DNA of 64,000 nucleotides from Closterium sp. NIES-65 (lineage: Eukaryota > Streptophyta > Zygnematophyceae > Desmidiales > Closteriaceae), in NCBI GenBank assembly GCA_948144175.1, contig CANXME010001258.1:1411001-1475000 (forward strand), in the 5' to 3' direction. Below are positions 10,601-20,190 of this stretch, in pieces. The notes under the pieces were generated by a model. It saw only the letters and a list, made by a program, of their open reading frames with translations. It was not told the DNA's origin and made no database searches. The position numbers and the translations under genes were made by a program. How positions within the stretch are numbered: position 1 is the first letter of the stretch; every line of letters begins with the position of its first letter.

Positions 10601-10653
10601 TTCCTACTTGTACCCACTTGCTTGCTAGTTCATTCATTCCTCATTTCTTCACA
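10601..10653 (+). repeat. Right part of the 5' LTR of element C
   Basis: Continues the LTR interrupted at 4174. It ends CTTCACA at 10653 and is followed directly by the primer-binding site TGGTATAGAGCAGG at 10654-10667. Confidence 0.8.
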
Positions 10654-11614
10654 TGGTATAGAGCAGGTTCCCTAGTGGGAACGCTTCTCAGGGCCCACCA
10701 CTGAAATCGACTTTTTTTTTCCTGACCGGAGCGCGAGTCGCCCCTGCCCGAGGCGCGCCCCGTTGGCCGCCCTCACGTCGCGTCCCCTGCCCTTAGTGGC
10801 CTGTCGCGCCCTCCTAGAGGCCCCTCTCACGGCCCCTCGCGCCACCCTTAGCGGCCCCGTCGCCACCCCTTACGGCCCCAACGCCGTCCTTAACGGCCCC
10901 GTCACCGCCCCTCTAGGCCCCTCGCGACCCCTTCGCGGCCCCGTCGCCGCCCCTCTAGGCCCCTCGCGGCCCCTTCGCGGCCCCGTCGACGCCCCTAGTG
11001 GCCCCGTCGCCGCCCTTCGAGGCCCCTCGCGGCCCCTTTGCATACCCGTCGCCGCCCCTATTGGCCCCGTCGCCGCCCCTATCGGCCCCGTCGCCGCCCC
11101 TAGCGGCCCCGTCGCCGCCCTTTGTGGCCCCGTCGCCGCCCCTAGCGGCCCCGTCGCTGCCCTTTGCGGCCCCGTCGCCGCCCTTCGCGGCCCCGTCGCC
11201 GCCTCTAGCAGGCCCGTCGCCGCCCTTAGTGGCCCCGTCGCCGCCTCTACGGGCCCCGTCGCCGCCCTTCGCAGCCCCGTCGCTGCCCTTCGCGGCCCCG
11301 TCGCCGCCTCTAGCGGCCCCGTCGCCGCCCTTCACGGCCCCTTCAGCTGCCAAGCAGCCAAACCACCGAGCTACCGAGCCGCCGAGCCGCCGAGCCACCC
11401 AGCAGCCGAGCCGCCCAGCAGCCGAGCCGCCGAGCCACCGAGCCGAGCCACCGAGCCGAGCCACCGAGCCGCCGAGCCGCTAAGGCCACCGTCGAGCCGC
11501 CACTACCGAGCCGCTGCCGCCGAGCTGCCGTCGAGCTGCTACTGTTCCTACCGGCGCGCCCCGGCCCTACCCACCCTAACTGGTGAGAGCAATCCTTGCT
11601 AGACCACTGCTGTC
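10654..11614 (+). repeat. Element C leader: primer site and 21-bp repeats encoding a Gly-Pro-Val-Ala-Ala frame
   Basis: After the primer-binding site, 10800-11350 consists of a 21-bp unit of the form GGCCCCGTCGCCGCCCCTAG. A 279-codon frame at 10763-11602 reads through it as GPVAAP repeats and ends 13 bp before the likely gag start codon at 11615. Elements B and E have comparable frames in their leaders. Whether the frame is translated is unknown. Confidence 0.6.
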
Positions 11615-13250
11615 ATGGCTACCCCCAGTGTCCTTTTTTTATGTTGAGGGTCGTGTTGTTGACTTTGAGGTCTGGGTCGATGACCTCCAGCTGTTCCTAC
11701 AGTGCGATAGGGCAGATGGACTCTCCCTGTTCGATCTCACCTCTGGTGCCTCTCCTGCCCCGCCTGCTGATGCTGACAGCACTGTTCGCTCGCAATGGGC
11801 CACACGCGATGCTGCTGCCCGTCTTTCTGTGCGTCGCCACTTACCGACCGCTGAGCGTGCGCACTTTAGTCAGTACAAGAGTGCTAAGACCTTGTACGAC
11901 GCTGTAGTTGCACGCTACTCTTCCCCTGCCACTGCTGCTCTTAGCCGCACCTGTTCCCTGACCATGCTGCCGTACCTGATCCCTGACCTTGCTGCCTTTC
12001 CCACAGTCGCTGACCTCATTACGCACCTTCGCACTAGTGACACTCGCTACCGCGCTGCGCTTCCTGCTGAGTTCTGTGCCAAGAACCCTCCCCCTATGTA
12101 CATCACCCTCTACTACATAGTCACCCGGCTCCGTGACTCCCTTCGCTTAGTCAGGGACCACTTCCTCTCATTTTGCCCCACCACACTCACCATTGACCTC
12201 CTCGAGGAGCGCCTCCTGGCAGCAGAGAAGAGCATAGTCGCTATAGGAGCCTCTCGTGGTGACCCCCGTACCCCCGTCTTTGAGGGGTGTTCCCCCTCCC
12301 CCCTCTTGCCCTCTGTAGCTTCTGCTGCTGCGGCCGACCTTGTTGGCTTCGAGTCGGTCGGCGCTGCGTCTGCCCCTAGCGGGAGACTCCGCACCGGCAA
12401 GGGCAAGGGGGGCAAGGGCGCTGGAGGGGCTGGCGGGGGCGGTAGAGGTGGCGGTGGAGGCAGTGGAGGGGGTGGGGGTGATGGTGGGAGTGGTGGCGGG
12501 GGTGGAGGTGTCGATGGCAGCAGTGGAGGCGGAGGAGGCGGCGGCGGTGGCGGTGGGAGCGGAGGCGACGGCGGTGGCGGAGGCGGTGGCGGCGGCGGTG
12601 GAGCTGGTCGCGGCTCTACGCAGAGGAGTGGCTCCGGTGGTGGTCCGCGCCAGCTGCAGGAGCGCACTCGTGAGACCCTGTCCCCCCAGCAGCTTCGTGA
12701 GTGGTACGCTGGGCGTCAGCGAGGTGGGGTACTGGTCCCTGTACCTACGTCCTCCGTACTGGCGACCGCGCAGGTGAGTAGTGCGGGGGCTCGCACTCCA
12801 CCCAGCGCTGCTTCGGCCGCCTCACGGACGCTTGGCGTCACCAGTTCCCTGACGCCACTGAGATCCCTCGCTGGGGAGAGCTATCTAGAGCGGGGGTTGC
12901 TATCTTTGATCTTGACTATGATGCTATTCTTGCTGCCATGTATGCTATGTCTAATAGTGATGAGGGTGACTGTTACCTGTGTATTCCGCCTGACCCGGGC
13001 GTTGAGGCTGCTGCTCTAGGTGCTGGTGGGGCTGCTGCTCTAGGTGCTAGTGCGTCTGCTGCCCCAGGTGCTGGTGAGTCTGCTCTCTCAGGTACCACGT
13101 CAGCTAAGGCCTTACACACCTTCACCCTTGACTCGGGTGCTTCCCGCTCCTTCTGGGAGCATTCTGTCGTGCACAGGACATCCGCCAGACCTTCACGCTT
13201 CCGGCCTCTCCACAGCAAAATGGGATTGCTGAGCGCCGCATTGGCATGGT
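11615..13250 (+). pseudogene. Element C gag, Gly-rich segment, zinc finger and truncated protease
   Basis: The gag starts ATGGCTACCCCCAGTG at 11615. A one-base shift in a T-run a few codons later moves it into the frame that reads VEGRVVDFEVWVDDLQLFLQ. About 220 residues of Copia gag follow (MLPYLIPDLAAF, FLSFCPTTLTID), then a long poly-Gly tract at about 12420-12610 and the TPQQLREWYA segment. A C-X13-C-X3-H-X4-C cluster is visible at about 12738-12804 in a shifted frame that carries a TAG. The protease active site FTLDSGASRSF at about 13120-13155 is followed directly by integrase sequence, so the rest of protease and most of integrase are deleted. Confidence 0.8.
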
Positions 13251-16200
13251 CGTAGACGTCGCTCGTACGTCCATGATCCATGCGGCTGCCCCCCATTTTC
13301 TGTGGCCGTTTGCGGTTCAGTACGCAGCGGATCAGATCAACCTTCAGCCCCGGGTCTCCTTGCCAGTGACCTTCCCCACCTTGCTGTGGACGGGGAAGGT
13401 TGGCGATGCGTCTGCGTTTCGTGTCTGGGGATCTCGGGCGTTTGTCCGCGACTTGTCTGCGGACAAGCTGTCCCCCCGTGCTGTTCCCTGCGTCTTCCTT
13501 GGCTTCCCCCTTGACGCGCCTGGTTGGCAGTTTTACCACCCCACCTCGCGCCGTGTTCTGTCCTCCCAAGACGTCACCTTTGACAAGTCGGTGCCTTACT
13601 ACCGTCTCTTCCCCTACCGCATTGCGCCCCTCCCCCTGCCGCCGCTCTTCCTTGCACCAGGTCCTCCCCCGGTAGACCCTCTCCCCCCTCAGGGTCCTGC
13701 CCCGTCAGGTGTGTCCCAGGTAGACGCAGTCGAGCCTGTCGAGGTAGCTGTTGACTCTGGTGCTGCTAGGGGTGCTGAGCCTGCGGGTGCCGGGTCTGGG
13801 GGTGCTGAGCCTGGGGGTTCTGAGTCTAGGGGTGCTGAGCCTACGGGTGCCGGGTCTGGGGGTGCTGAGCCTGGGGGTGCGGAGCCTGGGGGTGCTGAGC
13901 CTGGGGGTGCGGAGCCTGGGGGTTCGGAGCCTGGGAGTACTGGGTGTGCTCGTGTGGCCTCAAGCGGTGCTTCGTCGAGGCGGGAGCTACCCTCTCCGCA
14001 GGAGCTGCGCGAGTGGTTTGCCCGGCGCTGGAGCCGTGCAGCTGGAGCTGGAGGTGCTACTGTTGCTGCTGAACCTGGAGGTGCTCGTACTGGCAGTACT
14101 GGAGCTGCTGGGACTGGGGGTGCTGCTGGGGTTGCTGGAGTTGGTCCTGCTGGAGGTACTGCTGGAGCTACTAGCGGTACTGGAGCTGACGGTCATGCTG
14201 GAGCTGGAGCTGCTGGAGCTGGAGCAGCTGGGGGTGTTGGCGCTGCAGGTGCTACTGACGCTGGTACTTCTGAGGGTACTGGAGTTGGCGCTGTTGGAGT
14301 TGGAGGTGCTGGTGGCGCTGGTGTTGCCGCTGGGGGTACTGGTGCTATCCCTCCTGATTCTGGAGGCGCTGCGCAGCCGCGGCCGTACTTCGTTCCGCTC
14401 CTTGAGCAGGTTCTTGGTCTTCTGCCGTCTACTGGTCCTGCTCCTCCCTTAAAGTGTCCACAACCTGTCCAGTCGCGGTCACAGTTACAGCCCGCCTCCC
14501 CCCTGCCTGCTCCTTCTTCCTACACTAGTCCTACTTGAGGTCTTGCTGAGCGTCGTGAGCCTGCGTCTCGTCCTGCGTCGCCTGTTCGTGTCGCTCGCAC
14601 TAGTTGTCGTGCTCCGCGTCCGCGTCCTCCTGCGGTCCCAGGCAGACACAAGATGGCATTGCGTCTCTGCGTGTCCCGTTGCCGTCTCCTCCAGAGTCCT
14701 CTCTTTCTGTCCTTGCTGACCCGGAGTCTGACTCTCTTTGTGCTGCCATTCCTACTGTCACGCGTCTCGTGGCTACTGTTTTCAGTGACCCTTCCTTTGA
14801 GTCCACTGCTCGGTCTGCCTTGGTTGCTGAGCTTGTCGACTTTGCTGCTCGCTGTCGTCTAGACTACGCTGCTAGTCTTGTTGCTGAGTCTGAGTCTGTG
14901 TGTCCTCCGTGCGTCGGGGGTGAGTGTGCTCTTAGCACGGACGTCCTTAAGGACAGGCAGGAGGAGTTCCAGTGTTTTGCTGCTGCTTTGCCTCATCTCG
15001 TGTCCACGCTGATTGCTCCTGAGGGATACCCGGATGCACCAGACATCCCGACTCCTCGATCGTACGCTGAGGCGATCGAGGGTCCCTACTCCTCTCAGTG
15101 GTAGTCAGCCATGGACGCAGAGATGGCTTCCTGGAAGTCCACAGGCACCTACGTTGACGAGGTTCCCCCACCTGGGGCGAACATCGTCGGTGGCATGTGG
15201 ATTTTCAGGGTGAAGCGGCCGCGGGTTCTCCGCCTGTCTTCAAGGCGCGTTACGTGGCTCGAGGCTTCAGTCAGCGGCAGGGAGTTGACTACTTTCAGAC
15301 CTTCTCTCCCACCCCGAAGATGACCACTCTTCGGGTGCTGCTGCACATAGCCGCTCAGCGCGACTACGAGCTTCACTCTCTTGACTTCAGCACAGCTTTC
15401 CTGCAGGGCAGCCTGCACGAGGAGATCTGGTTGCGCTGCCCACCTGGCTTCACTGGATCTTTTCCCCCTGGTACCCAGTGGAGCCTCCAGCGGCCAGTCT
15501 ACGGTCTCCGCCAGGCGCCCCGTGAGTGGCACGACACACTAAGGACTACACTTGCGGCTCTTGGGTTTGCTCCTTCTACTGCCGACCCGTCGCTATTTCT
15601 GCGCACCGACACCTCTTTGCCGCCGTTCTACATCCTCGTGTACGTCGACGACTTGGTCTTTGCCACTGCTGACACTGCTGGACTCGCCCACGTGAAGTCC
15701 GAGCTGCAGAAGAGACACACGTGCACACACGTGGGTGAACTGCGCAGCTATCTTGGCTTGCAGATCACCCGGGACAGAGCACAGCGCACCATTACCCTGA
15801 CTCAGTCACACATGGTGCAGCAGGTCCTTCAGCGCTTCGACTTCACGTACTCCTTGCCTCAGGCCACTCCTCTGTCTACTCGCCACTCGCTCTCAGCTCT
15901 GTCTTTGGATGAGTCCATAGAGCCGAGTGGCCCGTACCCAGAGCTTGTTGGCTGCCTCATGTACCTGATGACCTGCACACAACCTGACCTTGCATACCCT
16001 CTTAGCATCTTGGCACGCTATGTTGCTCCTGGGAGACACCGACAAGAGCACATGGCTGCAGCGAAGAGGGTGTTGCGCTACTTGTGTAGTACGTCGGGCA
16101 TGGGGCTAGTGCTTGGAGGGCGACGTCGAGTGGTCCTCACTGGGCACGCGGACGCTTCTTGGGCTGACAACCAGGCTACGCGGTGGTCGTCACAGGGTTA

Positions 16201-16624
16201 CACCTTCAGCCTTGGCTCCGGCTCTGTTTTGTGGCGGTCTACCTGCTTGTCTTCTGTTCTCGGCTCCACCTGTGAGGCTGAGATCTACGCGGGGGCCATG
16301 GCTGCACAGGAGCTACGCTGGCTCACCTACCTGCTGACTGACCTAGGAGAGCCGCCTCGTTCTCCTCCAGTTCTGTACGTAGACAACAAGGCCATGCTGG
16401 CCTTGTGTCGGGAGCACAGACTGGAGCACAGAACGAAGCACATTGCTCTTCGCTACTTCCTTGCTCGTGAGCTGCAGCAGCGTGGTCAGCTGCGCCTTGC
16501 TTACGTGGCCTCTGAGGCCAACACTGCTGATATCTTTACCAAGGCACTTCCGCCTTGTGATCATCAGCGCTTCTGTACGATGCTAGGTCTTGTGCCTACG
16601 TGGCCTCACTTGCTCACTTCTTGA
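13160..16624 (+). pseudogene. Element C: integrase remnant, linker, reverse transcriptase and RNase H, interrupted
   Basis: The reading resumes in the late integrase core (MVVDVARTSMIHAAAPHF at 13246) and runs through the AEPGGAEPGG-type linker to a stop at 14538. A further segment runs from 14604 to 15104, where TAG replaces CAG in SSQWQSAM. A small deletion near 15225 shifts the frame inside the PPGSPPVF motif. From 15197 to 16624 the RT-RNase H frame is open: FYILVYVDDLVFAT, then ANTADIFTKALPPCDHQ. The copy cannot make a full polyprotein. Confidence 0.85.
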
Positions 16625-16728
16625 CCTTGCTTGTACTGTGATCTTTCTATGCGTGCACTTGCTTGTTTACCTTTATATATGATCTTGCATGTGAACTGGC
16701 CTTCTGGCCTTGAACTTGTGCTCGGAAT

Positions 16729-16759
16729 GTGTGGTGACGTTGTGATCCACCATGAGCTT
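16729..16759 (+). promoter_or_regulatory. Conserved 31-nt block, element C copy
   Basis: The same block as at 1551-1581 with one visible change (CCATGAG for CCCTGAG). A TATATA lies upstream at about 16674-16679, between the stop codon and the block. Confidence 0.55.
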
Positions 16760-16821
16760 GCTTTGCTTTGCTTGAGTGGTCTTGTGACCTCTTGTTCTCC
16801 CCCACTTTGCCTATGGGGGTG

Positions 16822-16946
16822 TGTCAAACTTATATGCTATGGTCTATCTAAGCTGTAGTGGGGTAGATACTATAGGGTACAACATTACTAGGATTCCTAC
16901 TTGTACCCACCTGCTTGCTAGTTCATTCATTCCTCATTTCTTCACA
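16822..16946 (+). repeat. 3' LTR of element C
   Basis: 125 bp, TGTCAAACTTATATGC to TTCTTCACA, preceded by the polypurine TATGGGGGTG. It matches the interrupted 5' LTR with a few substitutions. Gypsy D resumes at 16947. Confidence 0.85.
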
Positions 16947-18202
16947 GGAGCAGTGAAAATCTTTATCGACGGAGGAGCAAGCCACAGTTTAGTTAATACC
17001 GCAACCGCACGAAAACCGCAACTGACACTTAGCCGTTGTTTACCCGAGATAGACGCACGCTTAGTCGACGGCACGCCACTAGCCATACGGGGAAAGGTGG
17101 AGAGAGTCAATGTCCGCTGCGGGGGAAATTTCGGGTTTACACAGGAAATGCTCGCAACGACACTGGATGGGCACGACATTTTACTAGGACGTGATTGGCT
17201 GCGACGGTACAACCCGTGAATTGACTGGACGACGGGTAGCTGCACGGTGCGAAGTAGCGGTAACTGGGTCAAGCTACCTCGCTGGTAGTCGCCCGGGTCT
17301 TCAACGGTACATGTCAATGCCGTCACCATGAAATGGGCTGTCGCTGCTGGAGCTAACGTGTACGCAGTAGACATTGTAGTATTAGAGGGAGCAGAGCAGC
17401 CGAGTGATTTCAAGAAACTGCTGGCAGCGGTAGTGCTCGAACTACAGGAATTGTTGAAACGATACCCCGGGATTTTTCTCGACGACTTACCGGAAGGACT
17501 GCCACCTCATCGAGCACATGACCACCAAATAGAATTAGAACCGGGGGCACAGCCAATTGTAAAGCGCCAGATCAGACTGACACAGCCCGAGCTCGACGAA
17601 CTAAGGAAGCAGTTAGATTACCTGTTAGAGAAGAAATTCATTCGACCGAGCTCGTCATCGTTGGCCACACCGATACTGTTCACGCCAAAAAAAGACGGAG
17701 GGTTTCGCATGTGCATCAATTACCGAGCGCTCAACAGGGTAACAGTCAAGTCGCTGTACCCCATTCCCCGAGCCGACGAACTGATCGACTAGATGCGAAC
17801 AGCTCGGGTTTTTTCGAAAATAGATTTACGGGGAGGTTATCATCAGATTAGGGTCGAACCATCGGACTGCGCCAAGACAGCTTTTCGGACTAGATACGGG
17901 TCATTCGAGTACACCGTGATGCCTTTCGGGCTGACAAACGCACCAGCAACATTTCAGATGACAATGAACGAGGCGTTTAGGCCGCTCTAAGATAAATGCG
18001 TGATAGTTTACCTCAACGACATCCTCGTCTACAGTCGCGACAAGCAGCAGCACTTAGCAGATCTGGAAGCAGTATTTAAGATTTTAGACGAGCATTGGCT
18101 ACTAACAAAGGGTTCCAAATGCGAGTTCTTTCAGGAAAGGTTAGAGTTTCTAGGGCATGTTACTGTATTTCGGAGGCTGGAGTCGAAATTGACCCAAGGA
18201 AG
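16947..18202 (+). pseudogene. Gypsy element D: protease and first part of reverse transcriptase
   Basis: Reads VKIFIDGGASHSLVN (retropepsin active site with GG in place of SG), then DILLGRDWLRRYNP, then a stop at 17217. From 17328 the RT reads TPKKDGGFRMCINYRAL, a stop at 17790, then [15 protein letters not shown] and [13 protein letters not shown], a stop near 17988, then VIVYLNDILVYS. The polymerase motif YLDD has become YLND, losing a catalytic aspartate. The frame is cut by element E after LEFLGHV. Confidence 0.85.
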
Positions 18203-18326
18203 TGTGAAAGAACGAGGAATGAATGAACTAGCAAGCAGGTGGGTACAAGTATGAAAACCTAAAAGTGTTGTACCCCATATTGTCTACCCCACTTCAGCCT
18301 ACACAGACTATAGCATATGAGTTTGA
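18203..18326 (-). repeat. 3' LTR of element E
   Basis: 124 bp, minus strand TGTCAAACTCATATGC to TCTTTCACA. Confidence 0.8.
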
Positions 18327-18390
18327 CACACCCCCATAGGCAAAGTGGGGGAGAACAAGAGGTCACAAGACCAGTCAAGCAAAGCAAAGC

Positions 18391-18421
18391 AAGCTCAGGG
18401 TGGATCACAACGTCACCACAC
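18391..18421 (-). promoter_or_regulatory. Conserved 31-nt block, element E copy
   Basis: Minus-strand copy of the block at 1551-1581, between the pol stop (18526) and the 3' LTR, again with a TATATA between the stop and the block (about 18470-18476). Confidence 0.55.
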
Positions 18422-18525
18422 ATTCCGAGCACAAGCTCAAGGCCACAAGGCCAGTTCACATGCAAGATCATATATAAAGGTAAATAAGCAAGTGCAGGTG
18501 TAGAAAGATCACAGTACAAGCAAGG

Positions 18526-20163
18526 TCAAGAAGTGAGCAAGTGAGGCCAAGTAGGCACAAGACCTAGCATCGTACAGAAGCGCTGATGATCACAAGGCGG
18601 AAGTGCCTTGGTAAAGATATCAGCAGTGTTGGCCTCAGAGGCCACGTAAGCAAGGCGCAGCTGACCACGCTGCTGCAGCTCACGAGCAAGGAAGTAGCGA
18701 AGAGCAATGTGCTTCGTTCTGTGCTCCAGTCTGTGCTCCCGACACAAGGCCAGCATGGCCTTGTTGTCTACGTACAGAACTGGAGGAGAACGAGGCGGCT
18801 CTCCTAGGTCAGTCAGCAGGTAGGTGAGCCAGCGTAGCTCCTGTGCAGCCATGGCCCCTGCGTAGATCTCAACCTCACATGTAGAGCCGAGAACAGAAGA
18901 CGAGCGGGTAGACCGCCACGAAACAGAGCCGGAACCAAGGCTGAAGGTGTAACCCTGTGACGACCGCTGCGTAGCCTCGTCGTCAGCCCAAGAAGCGTCT
19001 GTGTGACTTGTGAGGACCACTGAACGTCGCCTTCCAAGCACTAGCCCCATGCCCGACGTACTGCACAAGTAGCGCAACACCCTCTTCGCTGCAGCCATGT
19101 GCTCTGGTCGGTGTCTCCCAGGAGCAACATAGCGTGCCAAGATGCTAAGAGGGTATGCAAGGTCAGGTCGTGTGCAGGTCATCAGGTACATGAGGCAGCC
19201 AACAAGCTCTGGGTACGGGCCACTCGGCTCTACGGAATCATCCGAAGGCAGAGCTAAGAGCGAGTGGCGAGAAGACAGAGGAGTGGCCTGAGGTGAGGAG
19301 TACGTGAAGTCGAAGCGCTGAAGAACCTGCTGCACCATGTGTGACTGAGTCAGGGTAATGGTGCGCTGTGCTCTGTCCCGGGTGATCTGCAAGCCAAGGT
19401 AGCTGCGCAGTTCACCCAGGTCTGTGCACGTGTGTCTCTTCTGCAGCTCAGACTTCACGTGGGCGAGTCCAGCAGTGTCAGCAGTGGCAAAGACCAAGTC
19501 GTCGACGTACACGAGGATGTAGAACGGCGGCAAAGAGGTGTCGGTGCGCAGAAATAGCGACGGTTCGGCAGTAGAAGGAGCAAACCCAAGAGCCGCAAGT
19601 GTAGTCCTTAGTGTGTCGTGCCACTCACGGGGCGCCTGGCGGAGACCGTAGACTGGCCGCCGGAGGCTCCACTGGGTACCAGGGGGAAAAGATCCAGTGA
19701 AGCCAGGTGGGCGGCGCAGCCAGATCTCCTCGTGCAGGCTGCCCTGCAGGAAAGCTGTGCTGAAGTCAAGAGAGTGAAGCTCGTAGTCGCGCTGAGCGGC
19801 TATGTGCAGCAGCACCCGAAGAGTGGTCATCTTTGGGGTGGGAGAGAAGGTCTGAAAGTAGTCAACTCCCTGCCGCTGACCGAAGCCTCGAGCCACGTAA
19901 TGCGCCTTGAAGACAAGCGGAGAACCCGGCGGCCGCTTCACCCTGAAAATCCACATGCCGATGACGATGTTCGCCCCAGGTGGGGGAACCTCGTCGACAT
20001 AGGTGCCTGTGGACTTCCAGGAAGCCATCTCTGCGTCCATGGCTGACTGCCACTGTGAGGAGTAGGGACCCTCGATCGCCTCAGCGTACGATCGAGGAGT
20101 CGGGATGTCTGGTGCATCATGGTCTCCCTTAGGGGCAATCAGCGTGGACACGAGATGAGGCAA
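18526..20163 (-). CDS. Element E reverse transcriptase-RNase H segment
   Basis: An open frame of 545 codons beginning HLVSTLIAPKGDHDAPD, with MWIFRVKRPPGSPLVFKAH, then FYILVYVDDLVFATAD, then RNase H and the usual end ANTADIFTKALPPCDHQRF. It is the 3' part of a broken polyprotein: a stop and a short gap in the frame lie just upstream at 20191. It has the catalytic motifs but no intact upstream pol. Confidence 0.85.
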   Translation of the reverse strand: MPHLVSTLIAPKGDHDAPDIPTPRSYAEAIEGPYSSQWQSAMDAEMASWKSTGTYVDEVPPPGANIVIGMWIFRVKRPPGSPLVFKAHYVARGFGQRQGVDYFQTFSPTPKMTTLRVLLHIAAQRDYELHSLDFSTAFLQGSLHEEIWLRRPPGFTGSFPPGTQWSLRRPVYGLRQAPREWHDTLRTTLAALGFAPSTAEPSLFLRTDTSLPPFYILVYVDDLVFATADTAGLAHVKSELQKRHTCTDLGELRSYLGLQITRDRAQRTITLTQSHMVQQVLQRFDFTYSSPQATPLSSRHSLLALPSDDSVEPSGPYPELVGCLMYLMTCTRPDLAYPLSILARYVAPGRHRPEHMAAAKRVLRYLCSTSGMGLVLGRRRSVVLTSHTDASWADDEATQRSSQGYTFSLGSGSVSWRSTRSSSVLGSTCEVEIYAGAMAAQELRWLTYLLTDLGEPPRSPPVLYVDNKAMLALCREHRLEHRTKHIALRYFLARELQQRGQLRLAYVASEANTADIFTKALPPCDHQRFCTMLGLVPTWPHLLTS

Positions 20164-20190
20164 AGCAGCAGCAAAACACTGGAACTCCTC

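Noticed and set aside
12113..12667. Pro-rich minus-strand frame
   Set aside because: Shadow of the Gly-rich gag segment of element C.
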